The translations under genes were made by a program, and so were the position numbers. Positions 37,418 through 45,066 of a stretch of 64,000 bases of DNA are shown here, piece after piece; positions within the stretch are counted from its first letter, which is position 1; each line of letters starts with the position of its first letter. The stretch comes from Salipiger sp. H15 (GTDB lineage Bacteria; Pseudomonadota; Alphaproteobacteria; Rhodobacterales; Rhodobacteraceae), in NCBI RefSeq assembly GCF_040409955.1, contig NZ_CP123384.1:806001-870000 (forward strand), read 5' to 3'. The notes beneath the pieces were generated by a model. It did no database searches. It worked only from the letters and a program-made list of their open reading frames with translations, and had not been told where the DNA came from.

Positions 37418-38284
37418 ATGCAGATCGTCTCGCTCATCGCCCGTCCCGGAACGCTCGACACCGCGCTGGTGGAAAGCCTGCGCAACGCCTGGGGCGGCGG
37501 TCCGGTCACCGTGCTCTCGGACGGCGAGGCGGCGGAGTTCCCGGTCGCGGCGGTGCCCGGCAACTTCGAGGAGGTGCGCGCCTCGCTGGCCGCGCAGGCC
37601 GACCTCAACGTGCTGCCCGCCGCGGGCCGGCGCAAGAAGATGCTGCTGGCCGACATGGACAGCACGATGATCCAGCAGGAATGCATCGACGAGCTGGCCG
37701 AGGAGGCGGGCGTCGGCGCGCATGTGAAGGCGATCACCGCCCGCGCGATGAACGGCGAGCTCGATTTCGAGGGCGCGCTGACCGAGCGCGTGGCGCTGCT
37801 GAAGGGCCTGCCCGAGAGCGTCATCGGCAAGGTGCTCGACACCCGCATCACGCTGATGCCGGGCGGGCTGGAACTGGTCGCGACGATGAAGGCGAACGGC
37901 GCCTACGCGGCGCTGGTCTCGGGCGGATTCACCGCCTTCACCTCGAGGATCGCCGAGACCATCGGCTTCGACGAGAACCGCGCCAACACGCTGCTGGTCG
38001 AGGACGGGGCGCTGACCGGCGTGCCGGCGCAGCCGATCCTCGGGCGCGAGGCCAAGGTGCAGGCGCTGGAGGAGATCACCGCGCGGCTCGAGATCACCGA
38101 GGCCGACGTGCTGGCGGTGGGCGACGGCGCGAACGATCTCGGCATGCTGGGCCGCGCGGGCTTCGGCGTGGCGCTGCACGCGAAACCCTCGGTGCAGGCC
38201 GAGTGCGACCTGCGGGTAAACCTCGGCGATCTGACGGCGCTGCTGTTCCTGCAGGGCTACGCGCGCGAGGACTTCGCGGTCTGA
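37418..38284 (+). CDS. serB: Phosphoserine phosphatase SerB
   Basis: Last step of serine synthesis. The 288-aa HAD protein has the catalytic motif LLADMDSTMIQQECIDELA, VSGGFTAFTSRIA (motif II) and VGDGANDLGMLGRAGFGVAL (motif IV), after an N-terminal ~80-residue ACT-like region. The start at 37418 is preceded by TTGGAGTGCCTCTC. It is divergent from the protease gene, which starts 189 bases to the left. Confidence 0.95.
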   Translation: MQIVSLIARPGTLDTALVESLRNAWGGGPVTVLSDGEAAEFPVAAVPGNFEEVRASLAAQADLNVLPAAGRRKKMLLADMDSTMIQQECIDELAEEAGVGAHVKAITARAMNGELDFEGALTERVALLKGLPESVIGKVLDTRITLMPGGLELVATMKANGAYAALVSGGFTAFTSRIAETIGFDENRANTLLVEDGALTGVPAQPILGREAKVQALEEITARLEITEADVLAVGDGANDLGMLGRAGFGVALHAKPSVQAECDLRVNLGDLTALLFLQGYAREDFAV

Positions 38285-38343
38285 GGACCGGGGACCGGGG
38301 GCCCTGCCCCCGGCGGAAGTCGGGCCCGGAAGAAGGGCCCCGG

Positions 38344-38368
38344 AAAGGGACCGCGGCGCGGTCCCTTT
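38344..38368. terminator. Convergent hairpin serB / asparaginase
   Basis: AAAGGGACCGC-ggc-GCGGTCCCTTT is a perfect 11-bp stem between two convergent genes. The T-run is only three bases, so it is a plausible but weak bidirectional terminator. Confidence 0.65.
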
Positions 38369-38381
38369 GCCGTTCGGGGGG

Positions 38382-39407
38382 TCAGGAGGCGAAGAGCGTG
38401 TCGCGGGGGCGGATCTCGCCGGTCACCAGCCCGTCGAAGTTGCGCAGCTCGGGGTTGAGGAAGCGGTGCACGTCGGGATGCGCCGGGTCGGCGACGCCGA
38501 GCCGCACCAGCAGCGAGGCCATGACGCATTCCGCCGCGCGGGTCGCGCCGTCGATGATCTTCACCGCCACGCCGAGACCGCGCTGCGGCAGGATGGCGAC
38601 GAAATAGCCCTCGGCCCCGGTCTTGATCGCGATCGGCTCGAGCGCGGCGCGCATCAGCAGGGTGCAGGCGCGGCCCTCGCCGGCCACGAGGTCGGGATAG
38701 GCATACATCGCGTCAACCAGCTCGGCGCCGGCGCGGCTCAGCGAATCGAAGCGCCGGTGGGCGCTGGCGAACCAGGCCATGGCGCGGGCCATGCCGTGCA
38801 TCGTGGTGGCAAGGTTCGGCGCCGAGCAGCCGTCGATGCCGTAGCAGGGGCTGACCTCGCCGGTCACCTGCTCGAAGGCGTCGCGCACCGCCACCTGCAC
38901 CGGGTGCTCGGGCAGCACGTAGTCGGGCCCGGCGCCGAGGTACTGGCTCAGCGTCAGGAACCCGGCGTGCTTGCCCGAGCAGTTGTTGTGCACGCGGCAG
39001 GGGCTCTTGCCCTCGCGGATCATCTGCAGCTTCAGCGCCTCGTCGCGGCTCGGCTGCGGGCCGCAGCGCAGGTCGTCGTCGGAAAGCTCGAGATCGGCCA
39101 GCCAGGCCTCGACCGCGGCCACGTGCAGCGGTGCGCCCTGGTGCGAGGCGCAGGCCAGCGCGAGCTGCGGCGGGGTCAGGTGCCAGGCCTCGGCGGCGCC
39201 CGAGGCGACCAGCGGCAGGGCCTGGATCATCTTCGACGAGGAGCGCGGGTAGACCAGCGCCTGCGGGTCGCCCCAGGCCTCGACGATGCCGCCCGAGGCG
39301 TCGCAGATCACTGCGTGCCCGAGGTGCAGGCTCTCGACGAGCGGGCCGCGGCGGACCTCGACCATGGGCACGGCGGCGGTGACGGGGTCTTGGCGGGCCT
39401 GTAGCAT
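38382..39407 (-). CDS. L-asparaginase II family protein
   Basis: A 341-aa protein of the thermolabile (Rhizobium-type, Pfam asparaginase_II) family, distinct from the E. coli AnsB fold. Visible conserved pieces: VEVRRGPLVESLHLGHAV, YPRSSSKMIQALPL, ASHQGAPLHV and HNNCSGKHAGFL; the Ser-Ser-Ser-Lys and Cys-Ser-Gly-Lys-His motifs form the active site in this family. The ATG at 39407 has GAGGA about 8 bases upstream. No transporter is adjacent, but the aap system 8 kb away could supply asparagine. Confidence 0.9.
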   Translation of the reverse strand: MLQARQDPVTAAVPMVEVRRGPLVESLHLGHAVICDASGGIVEAWGDPQALVYPRSSSKMIQALPLVASGAAEAWHLTPPQLALACASHQGAPLHVAAVEAWLADLELSDDDLRCGPQPSRDEALKLQMIREGKSPCRVHNNCSGKHAGFLTLSQYLGAGPDYVLPEHPVQVAVRDAFEQVTGEVSPCYGIDGCSAPNLATTMHGMARAMAWFASAHRRFDSLSRAGAELVDAMYAYPDLVAGEGRACTLLMRAALEPIAIKTGAEGYFVAILPQRGLGVAVKIIDGATRAAECVMASLLVRLGVADPAHPDVHRFLNPELRNFDGLVTGEIRPRDTLFAS

Positions 39408-39600
39408 TCGGGACGTCCTCACAAACGAGCGATATTCTGCCATCGGGGCTTTCTCGCCCCGCGGGTTTCGGTCTATTGTCTCGCCGTCGAGCACGAATGG
39501 TCGCGCCGGTCAAGAGACCGACAGAGGTCCTGGACAAGCCTGTCAGAGGACAGGGGCGCGGACAGGCAACAAGAAGCAAGCACGTCTGGAGGCTGCAGGT

Positions 39601-40128
39601 ATGAAGTCAATTCTCGGTGGGGTTCTGGGCGCAACGCTCGCGCTCAGCGCGAGCGTCGGTGTCGCGCAGGAGGAAAGCACCAACCGGGTGAACGCGATCA
39701 CCGACTGGTCGGTCTTCGAGGGCCAGAGCCCGCGCGAATGCTGGGCGGTGACCACCTACAAGGAAAGCGTGAACACCAAGGATGGTCGCGTGGTGTCGGT
39801 GAAACGCGGCGACATCCTGCTGATGGTCTTCTACCGTCCGGAGGCCGGCGTCACGGGCCAGGTCGCCTTCACCGGCGGCTATCCCTTCGCGGGCGGCTCC
39901 ACGGTGGGTGTCGAGGTCTCGGGCGAGAAGTTCGACCTCTACACCGAGGGCGAATGGGCCTGGCCGGCAACGCCGCAGGACGACGCCAAGATCATCGCCG
40001 CCCTCAAGCGCGGCTCCGAGGCGGTGCTGAGCGCCGGGTCGGCGCGCGGCACGATGACCAAGGACACCTTCTCGCTGCTGGGCTTCACCGCCGCGGTGGA
40101 AGACGCCGAGAAGCGCTGCAAGGGCTGA
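39601..40128 (+). CDS. Invasion-associated locus B (IalB) family protein
   Basis: A 175-aa exported protein with a signal peptide (MKSILGGVLGATLALSASV, cleavage near AQEE). The mature part has ITDWSVFEGQSPRECWAVTTY and CWAV/RC cysteines (about residues 47 and 173) that may form a disulfide. The name comes from Bartonella; in free-living alphaproteobacteria the family is common and its role is not known. It is followed by its own terminator. Confidence 0.86.
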   Translation: MKSILGGVLGATLALSASVGVAQEESTNRVNAITDWSVFEGQSPRECWAVTTYKESVNTKDGRVVSVKRGDILLMVFYRPEAGVTGQVAFTGGYPFAGGSTVGVEVSGEKFDLYTEGEWAWPATPQDDAKIIAALKRGSEAVLSAGSARGTMTKDTFSLLGFTAAVEDAEKRCKG

Positions 40129-40275
40129 GGATGCGCCGGGCCGCGCGCGCCTTGCGCGGCGGCCCAGTCCCTCCCCCCGCCCCCGGCCCGATGCGGCGTT
40201 CCGGCGCAGCCGGGCCCGCGGCGGGTTGAAATTTCCGGGGCCGTCCACAGATCGGTTCCGAGACCGGACCTCAGA

Positions 40276-40306
40276 GGGGAACGCGCCTGCGCGTTCCCTT
40301 TGTCTT
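40276..40306 (+). terminator. Terminator after the IalB-like gene
   Basis: GGGAACGCG pairs with CGCGTTCCC over a 4-base loop and is followed by TTTGTCTTTT. It lies about 150 bases past the IalB-like stop codon and just before rlmN. Confidence 0.85.
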
Positions 40307-40356
40307 TTCCAGGCGAATCCTGTAAGGAGATGCCTTCTTTTTCCGAGGATGACGTG

Positions 40357-41553
40357 ATGACTGCCAGCGCGCCGATCACCCAGGACGTGGTGACGATCCC
40401 CCGCAAGCTGCCGGAAAGCGGCAAGGTGAACCTGGTCGGGCTCACCCGTGACGCCCTGCGCGCCGCGCTGATCGAGGCCGGAACCCCCGAGAAGCAGGCG
40501 AAGATGCGCGTCGGCCAGATCTGGCAGTGGGTCTATCACTGGGGCGTGCGCGACTTCGGCGCGATGACCAACCTCGCCAAGGACTACCGCGCGCTGCTCG
40601 ACGCGACCTTCACGATCGATCTGCCCGAGATCGTCTCGAAGCAGGTCTCGGCGGATGGCACGCGCAAGTACCTCGTGCGCATCGCCGGCGGCCACGAGGT
40701 CGAGGTGGTCTACATCCCCGAGGAAGACCGCGGCACGCTCTGCATTTCCTCGCAGGTGGGCTGCACGCTGACCTGCTCGTTCTGCCACACCGGCACGCAG
40801 AAGCTGGTGCGCAACCTGACCGCGGGCGAGATCATCGGTCAGGTCATGCTGGCGCGCGACGACCTCGGCGAATGGCCCGAACCCGGCACCGGTACCGGCG
40901 AGAGCGGGCCGCGCCTGCTGTCGAACATCGTGCTGATGGGCATGGGCGAGCCGCTCTACAACTTCGACAACGTGCGCGACGCGATGAAGATCGCCATGGA
41001 CGGCGAGGGCATCGCCCTGTCGCGCCGCCGCATCACGCTGTCGACCTCGGGCGTGGTGCCGGAGATCGCCAAGTGCGCCGAGGAGATCGGCTGCCTGCTG
41101 GCGGTCAGCTTCCACGCCACCACCGACGAGACCCGCAACACGCTGGTGCCGATCAACAAGCGCTGGAACATCGAGACGCTGCTGACCGCGCTGCGCGAAT
41201 ACCCGCGCCTGTCGAACTCCGAGCGCATCACTTTCGAATACGTGATGCTCAAGGACGTGAACGACAGCGACGCCGACGCGCGCCGGCTGGTCAAGCTGAT
41301 CCAGGGCATTCCCGCCAAGATCAACCTCATCCCGTTCAACGAATGGCCCGGCGCGCCCTACCAGCGTTCGGACTGGGAGCGGATCGAGCGGTTCGCCGAC
41401 ATCGTCTACAAGGCCGGCTACGCCTCGCCGATCCGCACCCCGCGCGGCGAGGACATCATGGCCGCCTGCGGCCAGCTGAAATCGGCCACCGAGCGGGCCC
41501 GCAAGTCGCGCCGCGAGATCGAGGCCGAGACCGGGCTCGGCGGCGCCGCTTGA
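40357..41553 (+). CDS. rlmN: 23S rRNA / tRNA adenine-C2 methyltransferase
   Basis: RlmN is a radical-SAM methylase that modifies A2503 of 23S rRNA and A37 of some tRNAs. The cluster motif [11 protein letters not shown] (Cys-x3-Cys-x2-Cys) and [13 protein letters not shown] are present. A Cys near the C terminus (MAACGQL) is the second catalytic cysteine. The 398-aa form starts at the ATG at 40357, which has GAGG about 8 bases upstream; 40330 is too close to AAGGAG to be used efficiently. Confidence 0.96.
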   Translation: MTASAPITQDVVTIPRKLPESGKVNLVGLTRDALRAALIEAGTPEKQAKMRVGQIWQWVYHWGVRDFGAMTNLAKDYRALLDATFTIDLPEIVSKQVSADGTRKYLVRIAGGHEVEVVYIPEEDRGTLCISSQVGCTLTCSFCHTGTQKLVRNLTAGEIIGQVMLARDDLGEWPEPGTGTGESGPRLLSNIVLMGMGEPLYNFDNVRDAMKIAMDGEGIALSRRRITLSTSGVVPEIAKCAEEIGCLLAVSFHATTDETRNTLVPINKRWNIETLLTALREYPRLSNSERITFEYVMLKDVNDSDADARRLVKLIQGIPAKINLIPFNEWPGAPYQRSDWERIERFADIVYKAGYASPIRTPRGEDIMAACGQLKSATERARKSRREIEAETGLGGAA

Positions 41554-41578
41554 CTTACCTGATTTAAACAATCAGGAT
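41550..41578 (+). promoter_or_regulatory. Candidate promoter with internal dyad before the unknown gene
   Basis: TTGACT (41550-41555, overlapping the rlmN stop) and CAGGAT (41573-41578) are 17 bases apart. The spacer contains CCTGATT-taaac-AATCAGG (41558-41576), a perfect 7-base inverted repeat. The repeat could be a repressor site or a DNA hairpin. The -10 is a weak match, so the promoter call is tentative, but the dyad is plain. Confidence 0.5.
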
Positions 41579-41585
41579 TACCTCA

Positions 41586-41647
41586 CCCAGCCAGTCCCGT
41601 CTCCGGGACAGCCCGGATCGACGGCCCTTCGCGGGCGACTGGCTGGG
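41586..41647 (+). promoter_or_regulatory. Structured leader RNA (three-way junction)
   Basis: CCCAGCCAGTC (41586-41596) pairs perfectly with GACTGGCTGGG (41637-41647), closing two inner stems: CCGTC/GACGG with TCCGGG-acag-CCCGGA, and CCC-ttcgc-GGG. The last base is directly followed by AGAGG, the ribosome-binding site of the gene at 41657. The predicted transcript start falls at its left edge. It could be a cis-acting leader, or less likely an rlmN terminator (no T-run). Confidence 0.6.
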
Positions 41648-41656
41648 AGAGGTTCC

Positions 41657-42082
41657 ATGCGACATGAACGGTTCGACCGGGTGGATCTGCGCCCCGCGGA
41701 GGCGCGGGTGGTGCGGCTGCTGCGGCTGTGGCGCGACAATGACGAGGCCACCGCGCAGCTTGAACTGCGCGACGCGCTCGGCTTCACCCGTGCCCGCGCC
41801 TGCCTGCGCGCCTTCGGCGATCTGGCCGGGCTGCTGACCCGGCATGGCTGGCACGGGCCGCTGATCCTGCCCCTCGATGCACAGAGCATCTCGGACGACG
41901 AGCGCGCCATCGCCCGCTTCGTGCTGACCGCCACCGAGCAGGACCGCGAGCTGGCGCTCGCCGAGGCGACGATGCTGGTGACTCCCGTGCATCTCCTCAC
42001 GCTGGTGAATGTCGCCGAGCGGGTCGGCCTGCCGCTGCTTTGCGAGGAGTGCCGCGCGCGGCTGCATTGCCCGCTGAACTGA
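41657..42082 (+). CDS. Unknown conserved-type protein
   Basis: A 141-residue soluble protein, MRHERFDRVDLRPAEARVVRLLRLW..., which I do not recognise. It is acidic-basic mixed, largely helical, with no signal peptide or transmembrane helix. The C terminus has CEECRARLHCPLN, three cysteines that could bind a metal. Codon use is like that of its neighbours. AGAGG lies about 6 bases before the ATG. It is preceded by a dyad and a highly structured leader, so its expression is probably controlled. It sits between rlmN and the copper promoter. Confidence 0.75.
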   Translation: MRHERFDRVDLRPAEARVVRLLRLWRDNDEATAQLELRDALGFTRARACLRAFGDLAGLLTRHGWHGPLILPLDAQSISDDERAIARFVLTATEQDRELALAEATMLVTPVHLLTLVNVAERVGLPLLCEECRARLHCPLN

Positions 42083-42121
42083 GGCCCCTGCGACGGATCG
42101 CGCCCGCGTCCCGAGACCCTC

Positions 42122-42152
42122 TTGACCTTCCAGTGACTGGAACCCTTATCTA
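42122..42152 (+). promoter_or_regulatory. CueR-controlled promoter of copA
   Basis: TTGACC (-35) and TATCTA (-10) are 19 bases apart, the lengthened spacer typical of MerR-family activated promoters. In the spacer TTCCAG-TGA-CTGGAA is a perfect dyad matching the CueR half-site pattern ACCTTCC...GGAA. CueR is encoded at the end of the same operon, so the circuit is self-regulating. Confidence 0.9.
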
Positions 42153-42184
42153 GGGCACCGACCAGCATTGGAAGGAGTCGCGAC

Positions 42185-44674
42185 ATGGCCGATGGAGACC
42201 TGCGCTTCGAGGTGACGAAGATGACCTGCGGCGGCTGCGCCGGCCGCGCGCAGAGGGCGCTTGCGGGGGTCGAGGGCGTGACCGAGGCCTCGGTGAACCT
42301 TGCGACGAAGATGGCCCATGTCGAGGGCAGCGCCGGGGTTCCCGCGCTGCGCGCCGCGCTCGACAAGGCGGGCTATCCCGCGCGCGAGAGCAGCCTGCGC
42401 CTTGGCATCGAGGGGATGAGCTGCGCCTCCTGCGCGGGCCGCGTCGAGCGCGCGCTGAGCGCCGTTCCGGGCGTGCTCTCGGCCAGCGTGAACCTCGCCA
42501 GCGAGACCGCCGAGGTGAAGCTTCTGGCGGGCTCCGCCGAAGCCCCGGCGCTCATTCGCGCGGTCGCGGGCGCGGGCTACAAGGCCAGCCTCGTCGGGGA
42601 TGACAGCGCCGAGCACGAGGCCCGCAAGGAGGCCGAGCACGCCGCGCTGAAGCGCGACCTCACCGTTGCCGCCGTGCTGACCGCGCCGGTCTTCGTGCTG
42701 GAGATGGGCGGGCATTTCATTCCCGGCTTCCATCACCTGATCGCCGCCACCATCGGCATGACCGCCTCGTGGCTGATCCAGTTCGTGCTGGTGACCGCCG
42801 TGCTGGTCTGGCCCGGGCGGCGCTTCTACCGGATCGGATTGCCGCTGCTGGCGAAGGGCGCGCCGGACATGAACTCGCTGGTGGCGCTCGGCACGCTGGC
42901 GGCGTGGCTCTATTCCACCGTCGCGCTCTTCCTTCCGGGGCTGCTGCCCGAGGGCACGCGCGCGGTCTATTTCGAGGCGGCGGCGGTCATCGTCACGCTG
43001 ATCCTGCTGGGGCGCTTCCTCGAGGCGCGGGCCAAGGGGCGCACCGGGGCGGCGATCAGGCGGCTGGTCGGGCTCAGGCCCTCGACCGCACGGGTCGAGC
43101 GCGAGGCCGGGATCATCGAGCTGCCGATCGCCGAGGTGGTGACCGGCGACGTGCTGCATGTCCGCCCCGGCGAGCGCATCGCCGTCGATGGCGAGGTGCT
43201 GACCGGGCGCTCCTACGTAGATGAGAGCATGATCACCGGCGAGCCGGTGCCGGTGGAGAAATCCGAAGGCGCAACGGTGGTCGGCGGCACGGTCAACGGC
43301 GCGGGCGCGCTCAGCTTCCGGGCCACGGCGGTCGGTGCCGACACGATGCTGGCGCGGATCATCGCGCTGGTCGAGGAGGCGCAGGGCGCCAAGCTGCCGA
43401 TCCAGGCGCTGGCCGACAAGGTGGTGGTCTGGTTCGTGCCCGCGGTCATGGGTGTGGCCGCGCTGACCTTCCTTGCGTGGCTGGTCTTCGGCCCCTCCCC
43501 CGCGCTCACCTACGCGCTGGTCGCGGGCGTCTCGGTGCTGATCGTCGCCTGCCCCTGCGCCATGGGGCTTGCCACGCCGACCTCGATCATGGTCGGCACC
43601 GGGCGGGCCGCCGAGCTGGGCGTGCTCTTCCGCAAGGGCGACGCGCTGCAGCGGCTCGAGAGCGTCAGGGTGGTGGGCTTCGACAAGACCGGCACGCTGA
43701 CCGAGGGGCGGCCCGAGCTGGTGCGCACCGCCGTCGCGCCGGGTTTTGACCAAGGCGAGGTGCTGCGCCTTGCGGCGAGCGCCGAGCAGAGCTCGGAACA
43801 CCCGATCGCGCGGGCGCTGGAGCGCGCCGCCGAGGGAGCGCTGGTGCAGGCGGAGGCGGTGGAGGCGATTGCCGGGCACGGGCTGCGGGCCACGGTCGAG
43901 GGGCGCTCGGTGCTGGTCGGGGCCGCCCGGCTGATGGCGCGCGAGGGGATCGACCTCGGCCCGCTTGCCGCCGCGCATGACGAGATCGCCGGTGCCGGGC
44001 AGACGCCGGTGCTGGTTGCCATTGATGGGCAGATCGCCGGGGCGCTGGCCGTGGCCGACAGGGTCAAGCCGGGTGCCAAGGCGGCGATCGCCAGGCTGCA
44101 CGACATGGGACTGAAGACCGCGATGATCACCGGCGACACGCGCGCCACGGCAATGGCCATCGCCGCCGAGCTCGGCATCGACCATGTCGAGGCCGAGGTG
44201 CTGCCCGAGGGCAAGCGCGACGCGGTGCGGGCGCTGCGCGCGGCGCATGGCGCGGTGGGCTTCGTCGGCGACGGCATCAACGACGCCCCGGCGCTGGCCG
44301 AGGCCGAGGTCGGCCTTGCCATGGGCACCGGCACCGACGTCGCCATCGAGAGCGCCGACGTGGTGCTCGTGTCGGGCGAAACCCGGGGCGTGGTCGAGGC
44401 GGTGCATCTCAGCCGCGCGGTGCTGCGCAACATCCGGCAGAACCTCTTCTGGGCCTTCGGCTACAACGTCGCGCTGATCCCGGTGGCGGCGGGGGTATTC
44501 TACCCGGCCTTCGGCACGCTGCTCTCGCCCATGCTCGCGGCGGGGGCGATGGCGCTGTCTTCGGTCTTTGTCCTAAGCAACGCGCTGCGGCTGCGGCGGC
44601 TTGCCCCGGCCATGGCGCCCGGGCGCGGCGCCCGCCCGGCCCACACACCCCAGACTCAGGAGGCAAAGGCATGA
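42185..44674 (+). CDS. copA: Copper-translocating P-type ATPase
   Basis: An 829-aa P1B-type copper exporter. Two N-terminal HMA domains have [11 protein letters not shown] and [11 protein letters not shown] (Cys-x2-Cys). Eight transmembrane helices follow, with the copper site CPC in [14 protein letters not shown]. The phosphorylated Asp is in [10 protein letters not shown], the TGE loop in [11 protein letters not shown], the nucleotide site in SEHPIARAL and the hinge in [16 protein letters not shown]. It overlaps cueR by 4 bases. Confidence 0.97.
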   Translation: MADGDLRFEVTKMTCGGCAGRAQRALAGVEGVTEASVNLATKMAHVEGSAGVPALRAALDKAGYPARESSLRLGIEGMSCASCAGRVERALSAVPGVLSASVNLASETAEVKLLAGSAEAPALIRAVAGAGYKASLVGDDSAEHEARKEAEHAALKRDLTVAAVLTAPVFVLEMGGHFIPGFHHLIAATIGMTASWLIQFVLVTAVLVWPGRRFYRIGLPLLAKGAPDMNSLVALGTLAAWLYSTVALFLPGLLPEGTRAVYFEAAAVIVTLILLGRFLEARAKGRTGAAIRRLVGLRPSTARVEREAGIIELPIAEVVTGDVLHVRPGERIAVDGEVLTGRSYVDESMITGEPVPVEKSEGATVVGGTVNGAGALSFRATAVGADTMLARIIALVEEAQGAKLPIQALADKVVVWFVPAVMGVAALTFLAWLVFGPSPALTYALVAGVSVLIVACPCAMGLATPTSIMVGTGRAAELGVLFRKGDALQRLESVRVVGFDKTGTLTEGRPELVRTAVAPGFDQGEVLRLAASAEQSSEHPIARALERAAEGALVQAEAVEAIAGHGLRATVEGRSVLVGAARLMAREGIDLGPLAAAHDEIAGAGQTPVLVAIDGQIAGALAVADRVKPGAKAAIARLHDMGLKTAMITGDTRATAMAIAAELGIDHVEAEVLPEGKRDAVRALRAAHGAVGFVGDGINDAPALAEAEVGLAMGTGTDVAIESADVVLVSGETRGVVEAVHLSRAVLRNIRQNLFWAFGYNVALIPVAAGVFYPAFGTLLSPMLAAGAMALSSVFVLSNALRLRRLAPAMAPGRGARPAHTPQTQEAKA

Positions 44675-45063
44675 ACATCGGAGACGTTGCAGAACGCGCC
44701 GGGCTGCCGCCCAAGACCATCCGCTATTACGAGGACATCGGGCTGGTGACCCCGCACCGGGGTGCCAACGGCTACCGCGCCTTCACCGAGCGGGACGCGC
44801 ACAAGCTGGCCTTCCTCGCCCGGGCGCGGACGCTGGGCTTCACCATCGAGGACTGCCGCGCGCTGCTCGCGCTCTACGAGGACGAGAGCCGGGCCAGCGC
44901 CGAGGTGAAGCACATCGCCGAGGAGCACCTTGCGCAGATCGACGAGAAGCTCGCCCAGTTGCAGCAGATGCGCGACACGCTCGCCCACCTTGTGCATGCC
45001 TGCCACGGCGACGACCGGCCCAACTGCCCGATCCTCAGCGACCTCGCAAGGCAGCCGGGCTGA
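44671..45063 (+). CDS. cueR: Cu(I)-responsive regulator CueR
   Basis: A 130-aa MerR-family activator: the helix-turn-helix starts [25 protein letters not shown], followed by a dimerisation helix. The metal loop CHGDDRPNC (two Cys, 7 apart) is the Cu(I)/Ag(I)-type signature. It is translated with copA and should activate the promoter at 42122-42152. Confidence 0.95.
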   Translation: MNIGDVAERAGLPPKTIRYYEDIGLVTPHRGANGYRAFTERDAHKLAFLARARTLGFTIEDCRALLALYEDESRASAEVKHIAEEHLAQIDEKLAQLQQMRDTLAHLVHACHGDDRPNCPILSDLARQPG

Positions 45064-45066
45064 ACC

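Noticed and set aside
39607..41571. A 654-residue minus-strand open frame across the IalB-like gene and rlmN
   Set aside because: Antisense shadow; both plus-strand genes have secure motifs.
42146..44407. A 753-residue minus-strand open frame across copA
   Set aside because: Antisense shadow of a clearly coding P-type ATPase.
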